A stretch of 20,141 bases of DNA from Chloroflexota bacterium (GTDB lineage: Bacteria; Chloroflexota; Dormibacteria; Dormibacterales; Dormibacteraceae), in NCBI GenBank assembly GCA_005880175.1, contig VBJR01000247.1:1-20141 (forward strand). The letters run 5' to 3'. Positions 7,909 through 14,367 of the stretch are shown piece after piece. The position numbers and the translations under genes were made by a program. The notes below the pieces were generated by a model, which ran no database searches, was not told the DNA's origin, and saw nothing but the letters and a program-made list of their open reading frames with translations. Each line of letters opens with the position of its first letter. Position 1 is the stretch's first letter.

Positions 7909-9014
7909 GCAGAGCAAGCGGGGAAGGGCCCCGGCGCGTCGCGATCCTCGGCGCCACGGGCTCCATCGGCCGGCAGGCGCTGGACGTCATCGACCGCTAT
8001 CCCGACCGTTTCGAGGTGTTCGGCCTGGTCTCGGGCCGGCGGCCGGCGAGCCGCCCGGCGCCGTACGTGATCCAGGCCGGCGACCCGGACTGCGACGAGC
8101 GCGTGCTGGAGCTGGTGACCCACCCGGACTGCGACGTGGTCCTGGTCGCGATCCCCAGCGCCCGGGTGTTGGCCCCGACGCTGGCCGCGCTGCGCGCCGG
8201 CAAAGTGCTCGCGCTGGCCACCAAGGAGGTCCTGGTCATGGCCGGCCACCTGGTGATGCCGGCCGCGACGCGGCCCGACGCCGTGCGGCCCGTGGACTCC
8301 GAGCACTCGGCGATCTGGCAGTGCCTGTGGGGCGAGTCGCCGGCCAGCGTCAGCCGGCTGCTGGTCACGGCCACGGGCGGCCCGTTCTGGAGCCGGCCCG
8401 AGCTCGACCTGCGCGAGGTGACGCCCAGCCAGGCGCTGAAGCACCCCAAGTGGTCGATGGGCCCCAAGATCACGATCGACTCCGCGACCCTGATGAACAA
8501 GGGCCTGGAGGTGATCGAGGCGCACCACCTGTTCGGGGTGGCGCTGGAGCGGATCGAGGTCGTCGTCCACCCGCAGGCGCTGATCCACTCGATGGTCGAG
8601 TTCGTGGACGGGTCCACCAAGGCCCAGCTCGGCAACCCCGACATGCGGCTGCCGATCGCGCTCGCGCTGGCCTACCCGGAGCGGCTGCCGGACGCCGTGC
8701 CGCCGACCCGCTTCCACGAGGTCGGGACCCTGGAGCTGCACCCGCTGGACCAGGTGCGTTTCCCCAGCGTGCGGCTGTGCCGGGAGGCGGCCGCCCGGGG
8801 AGCGCCGTACCCCGCCGTGCTCAACGCGGCGAACGAGGAGGCGGTCGCCGGGTTCCTGGCCGGCCAGCTCCGGTTCACCGACATCGTGGCGCTGGTGGAG
8901 TCCGCGCTGGGCGCCTGCGTCGGGGAGGGAGGTGGCTCGCTGGAGGGCATCCTCGCCGCCGACACCCTGGCCCGGGAGCACGTCCGCGCGCGAATCGGTA
9001 AGGTCAGGACGTGA
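7905..9014 (+). CDS. dxr: 1-deoxy-D-xylulose-5-phosphate reductoisomerase, shortened NADPH domain
   Basis: First committed enzyme of the MEP isoprenoid pathway, converting DXP to MEP with NADPH. It is 369 aa from the GTG that overlaps the cdsA stop (GTGA). Motifs: GATGSIG (16-22), metal ligands Asp131 and Glu133 in RPVDSEHSAIWQC, TGGPF, MGPKITIDSATLMNKGLEVIEA, and LGNPDMRLPIA. Compared with E. coli Dxr from memory, about 27 residues are missing between the LVSGRR segment and HPDCDVVLVAI, within the NADPH-binding domain. Two family blocks are changed: usual ANKE reads ATKE, and usual SGGPF reads TGGPF. The catalytic C-terminal part looks complete. Function is probable, but the shortened cofactor domain deserves checking. 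Confidence 0.92.
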   Translation: MSRASGEGPRRVAILGATGSIGRQALDVIDRYPDRFEVFGLVSGRRPASRPAPYVIQAGDPDCDERVLELVTHPDCDVVLVAIPSARVLAPTLAALRAGKVLALATKEVLVMAGHLVMPAATRPDAVRPVDSEHSAIWQCLWGESPASVSRLLVTATGGPFWSRPELDLREVTPSQALKHPKWSMGPKITIDSATLMNKGLEVIEAHHLFGVALERIEVVVHPQALIHSMVEFVDGSTKAQLGNPDMRLPIALALAYPERLPDAVPPTRFHEVGTLELHPLDQVRFPSVRLCREAAARGAPYPAVLNAANEEAVAGFLAGQLRFTDIVALVESALGACVGEGGGSLEGILAADTLAREHVRARIGKVRT

Positions 9015-10099
9015 CCACTCCACAGGACGTGCTCGGCGCGCTCGCCACGCTGGGTCGGGTGGCCGCCATCGTGGCCCTCTTCCTCCTGCTGGTGGTGCCC
9101 CACGAGGGCGGCCACTTCGCGATGGCGAAGCTCTTCGGCGTCCACGTCCGCGAGTTCTCGGTCGGCATGGGGTCCCGGATCTGGTCGACCGTCCGCTCGC
9201 AGACGCTGTACGCGCTGCGGGCGTTCCCGCTCGGCGGCTACGTGCGGCTGGCGGGGATGGAGCCGGACGACTACGAGGACCCGCGCGGCTTCCACTCGAA
9301 GCCCGCGTACCAGCGCCTGCTGATCCTCCTCGGCGGTCCGGTCGTCAACTTCGTCGTCGCGATGGCGCTCATGACTGGCGTCGCGCTGACGACGTACGTC
9401 AACGACGATCCCGGCAAGGTCGTCCTGGTCGTCAGGGACAGCCCCGCGTACTCCGCGGGCATCCGGCCGGGCGACAGCGTCCGCGCCGTGGGCGGGCAGT
9501 CGATCCAGGCGCCCGACGACATCCGGCGGGCCGAGGACGGCAGGCCGGGCCAGGCGCTGCCGTTCACGGTGCGGCGGGCCGACGGCAGCACGTTCCAGGC
9601 CCAGATCACGTCGAAGTACGACACCTCGGCGAAGCGCTACCTGATCGGGATCCAGACGGCCACGGTCGTCACGCCCGGCCAGGCCGTGCTCACGGGCGTC
9701 ACGTTCCCGTTCGTGTCGGCGGCCGCCATCGGACAGGGCGTCTGGCAGGTCGCCACCGGCCAGGTGCCGGGCGGCTTCTTCGGCCCGTCCGGGTTCGCCG
9801 GCCCCATCGGCTTCAGCTACCTCGCGTACCACGCGGCCGCCGAGGGCGTGGTCAACTACCTGGTCATCGCGGCGCTGCTGTCGATGGCGCTCGGAATCAC
9901 CAACCTGCTGCCGCTGCCAGCGCTGGACGGCGGCCGCATCGTGGTCGTGCTCCTGGAGAAGCTGCGGGGGCGGCCGTTCGATCGGGAACGCGAGATGGCC
10001 GTGCAGCGGGCAGGCCTGCTCGCGCTGATCGCGCTCATGGCGTTGATCGCGTTCTTCGATGTCCAGCGCATCGCAACGGGCCAGTTCCCAGGGACTTGA
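9011..10099 (+). CDS. rseP: Site-2 protease, RseP/M50 family
   Basis: Membrane-embedded zinc metalloprotease of the RseP/RasP family, 362 aa, which cleaves transmembrane substrates such as anti-sigma factors. The zinc motif is HEGGH at residues 31-35 in the first membrane helix (usually HELGH). FPLGGYVRL and NSKP-like FHSKPAYQRLLILLGGPVVNF follow, then one PDZ domain (about 137-200, SAGIRPGDSVRAVGG). The third metal ligand is Asp306 in NLLPLPALDGGRI. The GTG start overlaps the dxr stop by four bases. The RseP position after dxr is standard. The third copy of the dispersed element begins three bases after its stop. The true substrate is unknown. Confidence 0.93.
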   Translation: MTTPQDVLGALATLGRVAAIVALFLLLVVPHEGGHFAMAKLFGVHVREFSVGMGSRIWSTVRSQTLYALRAFPLGGYVRLAGMEPDDYEDPRGFHSKPAYQRLLILLGGPVVNFVVAMALMTGVALTTYVNDDPGKVVLVVRDSPAYSAGIRPGDSVRAVGGQSIQAPDDIRRAEDGRPGQALPFTVRRADGSTFQAQITSKYDTSAKRYLIGIQTATVVTPGQAVLTGVTFPFVSAAAIGQGVWQVATGQVPGGFFGPSGFAGPIGFSYLAYHAAAEGVVNYLVIAALLSMALGITNLLPLPALDGGRIVVVLLEKLRGRPFDREREMAVQRAGLLALIALMALIAFFDVQRIATGQFPGT

Positions 10100-10101
10100 G
10101 A

Positions 10102-10283
10102 CATGCAAAGGGGGGCAGGCCCCCCCTTCCGGAACCCCCCCGCTTGCCGGGGACGTTGGGGGCGCCTGCGGCGCATCGCTCCGCGTCGGCAGGCAACGCT
10201 CGCGATCGCGGGAAGACGGACTCACGCGCTCGGGCGAAGCCCTTGCTTGCGGCGCCATCCGCTCGTTCCGGAACCTGGCAGGT
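10102..10283 (+). repeat. Dispersed GC-rich element, copy C
   Basis: Third and longest copy, starting CATGCAAAG two bases after the rseP stop and ending near CCTGGCAGGT. It contains GGGGGGCAGGCCCCCCC, TTCCGGAACCCCCCCGCT, GGGGACGTTGGGGGCGCCT, a small GCGCC-TGC-GGCGC hairpin, ATCGCGGGAAGACGG (10205-10219), CTCACGCGCTCGGGCGA (10221-10237) and AAGCCCTTGCTTGCGGC. It is in the same orientation as copies A and B. It fills most of the 215-bp rseP-ispG gap. Confidence 0.85.
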
Positions 10284-10314
10284 GCCCCGGGCCGCGTTCT
10301 CCAAGGAGCCGTAG

Positions 10315-11397
10315 ATGCAGCAGCAGCAGACCTCCATACCCGCCCGCCGGAAATCGATCCCCCGCGACGTGCGGGCGGCGCTGAACCAGATCGCGGCGCT
10401 GAAGGACGCGGGCTGCGAGATCGTGCGGCCGGCCGTGCCCGACCACCACGCGGCGGAGGCCATGAAGGAGATCGTGGCCGGGTCGCCGCTGCCGATCATC
10501 GCCGACATCCACTACGACCACCGGCTCGCCCTGATGGCGCTCGAGGCCGGCGTGCACGGCCTCCGCCTCAACCCGGGCAACATCGTGGACCGGGAGAAGG
10601 TCGAGCGCGTCGTGAGGGCCGCCAAAGAGCGCGACATCCCGTTCCGGATCGGGGTGAACGCCGGCTCGCTGCCCGAGGAGGTGCACCGCAACCTGCGCGA
10701 GGCGAACGCGATCGACCGGGACGACCGGACGCGCACCGCGGAGCGGATGGTCGAGGTAGCGCTGGGCCACTGCAAGATCCTGGAGGACCTCGACTACGGG
10801 CCCGGCCACATCAAGGTCAGCCTGAAGGCGACCGACGTCTGGACCAACGTCATGGCCAACCGGCTCTTCGCCGAGGCCCGGCCCTACCCGATTCACCTGG
10901 GGGTGACCGAGTCGGGGCCTGTCCAGGCCGGCAGCATCCGCAGCGCGGTCGGCCTCGGCATCCTGCTCGGCGAGGGCATCGGCGACACCATCCGGGTCTC
11001 GCTGGCGACGGACGACCCCACCGAGGAGATCCGGGCCGGCTACGAGATCCTGAAAGCGCTCAACTATCGGACCGAGGGCGCGACCCTGATCGCCTGCCCG
11101 ACGTGCGGCCGCCTGGAGTACGACATGGTGCCGACAGTGAAGGCGGTCGAGGCGCACCTGGCGAAGATGCGCGTGCCGGTCACGGTTGCGGTGATGGGCT
11201 GCGTCGTGAACGGCCCGGCCGAGGCGCGCCACGCCGACATCGGCGTGACGGGCGGCCGCGGCAAGGGCGTGATCTTCCGCAAGGGCAAGCTCTACCGCAC
11301 CGTGCCGCAGGAGGACCTGCTCCCCGTGCTGCTGGAGGAGATCGACCGGGTCGCCGCCGAGAAGGCGGACGAGCTGGGCCTGACGGCCCGGGTGTAG
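10315..11397 (+). CDS. ispG: (E)-4-hydroxy-3-methylbut-2-enyl-diphosphate synthase, missing an N-terminal block
   Basis: MEP-pathway [4Fe-4S] enzyme that converts MEcPP to HMBPP. It is 360 aa, with ATG preceded by AAGGAG. The iron-sulphur ligands are Cys261 and Cys264 (CPTCGR), Cys296 (GCVVNGP) and Glu303, with the same internal spacing as in E. coli IspG. Other blocks are ADIHYDHRLAL, LRLNPGNI, RIGVNAGSL, IKVSLKATDV, HLGVTESG and GLGILLGEGIGDTIRVSL. After RRKSI the sequence goes directly to PRDVRAALNQIAAL. In other IspG proteins about 24 more residues lie here, including the near-universal VQSMTNT strand of the TIM barrel. This is in frame, so the product would be made, but activity is doubtful unless another copy exists. 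VNGPGE also reads VNGPAE. Confidence 0.93.
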   Translation: MQQQQTSIPARRKSIPRDVRAALNQIAALKDAGCEIVRPAVPDHHAAEAMKEIVAGSPLPIIADIHYDHRLALMALEAGVHGLRLNPGNIVDREKVERVVRAAKERDIPFRIGVNAGSLPEEVHRNLREANAIDRDDRTRTAERMVEVALGHCKILEDLDYGPGHIKVSLKATDVWTNVMANRLFAEARPYPIHLGVTESGPVQAGSIRSAVGLGILLGEGIGDTIRVSLATDDPTEEIRAGYEILKALNYRTEGATLIACPTCGRLEYDMVPTVKAVEAHLAKMRVPVTVAVMGCVVNGPAEARHADIGVTGGRGKGVIFRKGKLYRTVPQEDLLPVLLEEIDRVAAEKADELGLTARV

Positions 11398-11399
11398 CC

Positions 11400-12242
11400 G
11401 TGGACCTGGGGCGGATCGGCCTCTGGAGCTGGCTCTCGGCGACCGACCTCGACTCCACGGTCGGGGCGGCCGCCGAGCTGGAACGGCTGGGCTGCGGCAC
11501 GTTCTGGTTCCCGGAGAGCCCGGCTTCGTTCGACTTCGCCCGCGCCCTGCTCGAGGCGACGAGCCGGATGGTCGTCGCGACGGGGATCGTCAGCATCTGG
11601 AAGCACTCGCCGGACGAGACCGCGGCGGCGTACCACGCGCTGGCCGAGGCCCACCCGAACCGGTTCCTGCTCGGCCTGGGCGTGAGCCATCACTTCCTCG
11701 CGGACGGCCAGTACCGGCGCCCGCTGTCGAAGATGCGCGAGTACCTGGACGCGCTGGACGCCATGGAGCGGCCGGTGCCGGCCTCCGCTCGCGTGCTGGC
11801 GGCCCTGGGGCCGCGCATGCTGGAGCTCGCCCGGGACCGGTCGGCCGGCGCCCATCCGTACCTGGTGACCCCGGAGCACACGCGGCAGGCGCGGGGGGCC
11901 CTCGGCCCCGACCGGGTGCTGGCCACCGAGCAGGCGGTCGTGCTGGAGACCGACCCGGAGCGGGCCCGGGCGCTGGGTCGCCAGCACCTGGCGATCTACC
12001 TCCGGGCGCCGAACTACACGAACAACTGGCTGCGGCTCGGCTTCACGGAGGCCGACTTCGCCGACGGCGGCAGCGACCGGCTGGTGGACGCGCTGGTCGC
12101 GTGGGGCGACGCGAGCGCCATCCGCGAGCGGGTGGCGCTCCACCAGGAGGCGGGCGCCGACCACGTCTGCCTCCAGATCCTGACGGGGGAAGCGGGCCTG
12201 CCGGTCGAGCAGTGGCGGGCGCTGGCGCCGGCGCTCCGGTAG
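11400..12242 (+). CDS. LLM-class F420-dependent oxidoreductase (MSMEG_4141-like)
   Basis: Putative luciferase-like, F420-dependent oxidoreductase, 280 aa. The sequence resembles the group named after MSMEG_4141: LGRIGLWSW at the start, ELERLGCGTFWFPE, TSRMVVATGIVSIW, FLLGLGVSH, MREYLDALD, RVLAALGPRMLELARDRSAGAHPYLVTPEHT, NYTNNWLRLGF and GSDRLVDALVAWGD. These proteins form a TIM barrel and are predicted to bind coenzyme F420; the substrate is not known. The GTG start lies two bases after the ispG stop with no clear Shine-Dalgarno, so translation may be coupled to ispG. The function has no evident link to isoprenoid synthesis. It marks the start of the accessory block. Confidence 0.85.
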   Translation: MDLGRIGLWSWLSATDLDSTVGAAAELERLGCGTFWFPESPASFDFARALLEATSRMVVATGIVSIWKHSPDETAAAYHALAEAHPNRFLLGLGVSHHFLADGQYRRPLSKMREYLDALDAMERPVPASARVLAALGPRMLELARDRSAGAHPYLVTPEHTRQARGALGPDRVLATEQAVVLETDPERARALGRQHLAIYLRAPNYTNNWLRLGFTEADFADGGSDRLVDALVAWGDASAIRERVALHQEAGADHVCLQILTGEAGLPVEQWRALAPALR

Positions 12243-12265
12243 CGTCTCGGCCGGGGGCTGGTGCT

Positions 12266-13039
12266 ATGCTGGCCACCCATTCCGCTATGCGGAACTCCCT
12301 CACGTCGGTCGCCCACGCCACCCGGATCCTGCTGCTCCTGCGCGAGCACGAGGCGCTGCGCGTCTCGGAGGTGGCGGACTCGCTCGGTGTGGCCCGCTCG
12401 ACGGCACACCGCCTGCTCACCACGCTGTGCCAGCAGGGCTTCGTCGCCCAGGCCCGCTCGCGCGGCACGTACCGGGCCGGCCCGCAGCTGGTCGAGGTGG
12501 GCCTGGCGGCGCTGCGCGGGGTGGACGTGCGGCGCGTGGCCCACGCCCACCTGGAGGCGCTGAGCGCGGAGCTGCGGGAGACCGTGAGCCTGATCGTCGT
12601 GCAGGGCGCCACGAGCTGGTTCCTCGACTCCGTCGAGAGCATGGAGCCGCTGCGGGTGACGTCGCGGACGGGCCACTCGACGCACGCCCACTGCACGTCC
12701 GGCGGCATCGTGCTGCTGGCCGAGCTGAGCCCGGACGCACTGCGCCGGGTCTACCCGGACGAGGCGCTGCCGACGGTCACCGACCACACGATCGGCAGCC
12801 GCGCGGCGCTGGAGGCCGAGCTGGAGCGAGTGCGCCGGCAGGGCTACGCGACCAACTTCGAGGGCGGCCAGGTCGGGGTGTCGGGGGTGGCGGTCCTGGT
12901 CCGCGACCCGGAGGGACGGCCGCTGGCGGCCGTCGCGGTGTCGGCCCCGAGCGCCCGACTCACGGACGAGCACGCGGCGCGCTACGCCCGCGCCGCCCGC
13001 GAGGCGGCGGCGCGGATCGAGCACGGCCTCCAGGCGTAG
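12266..13039 (+). CDS. IclR-family transcriptional regulator
   Basis: IclR-type regulator, 257 aa. The N-terminal winged helix reads SLTSVAHATRILLLLREHEALRVSEVADSLGVARSTAHRLLTTL in sequence (shown here in part), followed by an IclR effector domain with LSAELRETVSLIVVQG, a THAHCTSGGIVLLAEL block and an RRQGYATNFEGGQVGVSGVAVLV block. The usual TAxGKALLA reads CTSGGIVLLA, so the common Lys is missing. The ATG at 12266 is chosen because a G-rich Shine-Dalgarno lies 8 bases upstream. ATG 12287 (250 aa) is equally possible. A perfect palindrome overlaps 12287, suggesting autoregulation. The gene converges on the MFS transporter with a 4-base gap. Likely targets are the neighbouring transporter and MetE-like gene. 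Confidence 0.92.
   Translation: MLATHSAMRNSLTSVAHATRILLLLREHEALRVSEVADSLGVARSTAHRLLTTLCQQGFVAQARSRGTYRAGPQLVEVGLAALRGVDVRRVAHAHLEALSAELRETVSLIVVQGATSWFLDSVESMEPLRVTSRTGHSTHAHCTSGGIVLLAELSPDALRRVYPDEALPTVTDHTIGSRAALEAELERVRRQGYATNFEGGQVGVSGVAVLVRDPEGRPLAAVAVSAPSARLTDEHAARYARAAREAAARIEHGLQA
12280..12294. promoter_or_regulatory. Palindrome at the iclR start, likely IclR operator
   Basis: TTCCGC-TAT-GCGGAA is a perfect inverted repeat with 6-bp arms and a 3-bp spacer, the size and shape of many IclR-family operators. It overlaps the second candidate start codon (12287) and lies about 10 bases downstream of a possible -10 TATGCT (12265-12270). Binding here would block transcription start or early elongation, fitting autorepression. 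Confidence 0.6.
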
Positions 13040-13043
13040 GGCG

Positions 13044-14264
13044 TCAGGCCGTCGCGGTCGCTCCGGCCCGGCGGCTCAGGACGCGCGGCGCCGTCTCCGG
13101 CAGCGCCAGGGCCAGCAGCCCGGCGATCGCGACGCAGACGACCGCGATCAGGTATGCGTTGGGCAGCCCGAAGTGGTCGCCGACGGTGCCGGCCAGCAGC
13201 GGCAGCAGGAACGTGCCGATGACCACGCCGACCAGGTTGACGCCGCCCATCGTCGTCGCCCGGTGCTCCTCGCCCACCAGCTCGACCACGTACGTCGCGC
13301 TGCCGAGCGGAATGATCGCCGCCTCGAAGAACGCGTTGGCGGTCAGGAGCGCCGTCGCGATGCCGATCGGGAACTGGCCGATCACGTAGACGCCCAGCAG
13401 CACCGCGCTGAGCAGCGCGCCCACCACGATCGTGGGCTTGCGGCCGACGTAGTCCGACAGCGCCGGCAGGAGCAGCGTGCCGGCGATGGCGCCGATCGTG
13501 CTGATCGCGACGACCCGGCCCGCGAGCACCGGGCTGGCGTGGAGGACGCGCTGCAGGAACAGCACCTGCACGACCACGCCGACCTGGAGCCAGCCCAGCG
13601 CCCCGCTCTGGATCAGCATGAGGAGCAGCACGCGGCGGTCGCGCACCAGGCCGAAGGCGTGTCGCCAGTCCAGCCGCTCCGGCCGCTCCTTGCGCGGCGG
13701 CTCCCGCATGACGAGCCACAGGAGCAGCACCACGACCAGGAAGAAGACGCCGGCGATGGGGAAGACCCACCGCCAGCCGAGGGCCAGCGCCAGCGGCGCG
13801 AAGATCAGCCCGGCGATCACGCTCCCGAACAGCGGGTAGCCGGACGTGAAGATCCCCGCGACCAGCGCCCGGCGGTCCGGCGGGACCTCCTCGGCCAGCG
13901 TGGACTGGCCGTTCGGCCACCCGACGCCGTCGCCGATGCCCACCAGGTCGCGGACGACGAACAGGGCCAGGAAGCTCCCGGCCAGGCCCTGGGCCATCGT
14001 CATCACGCAGGCGAACAGCGCGCCCGGCACGAGCACGTTCCTGCGCCCGTACCGGTCGGACAGCCAGCCGGACAGCCAGCTGGAGATCGCCCACGTCGCC
14101 GACGTGCCCGACACGAGCAGCGACACCTGGGTCAGGTTCAGACGGAAGTCCTTCACGATGAAGGGGAACAGGAACTGGATGCCCAGCCGGTTGACCCCGA
14201 CCAGGCCCCAGAAGCCGAACAGCAGGCCGACAAGGATGAACGGGTACCAGCGAGACCTCGCCAT
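13044..14264 (-). CDS. MFS transporter
   Basis: Major facilitator superfamily permease, 406 aa, with about 12 hydrophobic segments. Motif A is present in both halves: GWLSDRYGRR (residues 66-75) and ALSDYVGRKP. The VNRLGIQFLFPFIVKDF segment near the N-terminus and the overall look resemble organic-anion/sugar-acid-type or related symporters, but the substrate cannot be read from the sequence. The start is well supported on the minus strand by GGGAGGAGAGG just upstream of the ATG. It is divergent from the MetE-like gene (103-bp gap) and convergent with iclR. A likely IclR site lies in the shared upstream region. It is the only minus-strand gene in the window. Confidence 0.92.
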   Translation of the reverse strand: MARSRWYPFILVGLLFGFWGLVGVNRLGIQFLFPFIVKDFRLNLTQVSLLVSGTSATWAISSWLSGWLSDRYGRRNVLVPGALFACVMTMAQGLAGSFLALFVVRDLVGIGDGVGWPNGQSTLAEEVPPDRRALVAGIFTSGYPLFGSVIAGLIFAPLALALGWRWVFPIAGVFFLVVVLLLWLVMREPPRKERPERLDWRHAFGLVRDRRVLLLMLIQSGALGWLQVGVVVQVLFLQRVLHASPVLAGRVVAISTIGAIAGTLLLPALSDYVGRKPTIVVGALLSAVLLGVYVIGQFPIGIATALLTANAFFEAAIIPLGSATYVVELVGEEHRATTMGGVNLVGVVIGTFLLPLLAGTVGDHFGLPNAYLIAVVCVAIAGLLALALPETAPRVLSRRAGATATA

Positions 14265-14352
14265 CGTCCTCTCCTCCCACTCGACCGCGTCACCGCAGAT
14301 TGCGCGCTAGCGTAGCATCTCGTTCCGTGGTGCGCCCCTGCGTCGTCGCCAA

Positions 14353-14367
14353 TTCCTCTCCGCGGAA
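14353..14367. promoter_or_regulatory. Second IclR-like operator in the MFS/MetE-like divergent region
   Basis: TTCCTCTCCGCGGAA has the same 6-3-6 layout as the iclR site at 12280: one half-site (GCGGAA) is identical and the other (TTCCTC) differs at one base. It directly abuts the ATG of the MetE-like gene. A weaker relative, TTCCGTGGTGCGCCC, lies at 14323-14337. The 103-bp region also carries TAGCAT (14313) and, on the minus strand, TACGCT (14310-14315) as possible -10 elements, without clear -35 boxes. Confidence 0.5.

Noticed and set aside
6312..9014. A 900-codon open frame covering uppS, cdsA and dxr.
   Set aside because: Only its last part (from 7905) is a real gene, dxr. The rest is an alternate frame of uppS and cdsA kept open by high GC content.
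5498..10283. CRISPR array formed by the three similar elements.
   Set aside because: The copies are hundreds to thousands of bases apart with genes between them, differ in length, and have no regular spacers or cas genes nearby.
13173..14315. A long plus-strand open frame opposite the MFS transporter.
   Set aside because: The minus-strand frame has a clear Shine-Dalgarno, 12 hydrophobic segments and MFS motifs; the plus-strand product is compositionally biased (Gln/Asp/Arg/His) with no recognisable domain.
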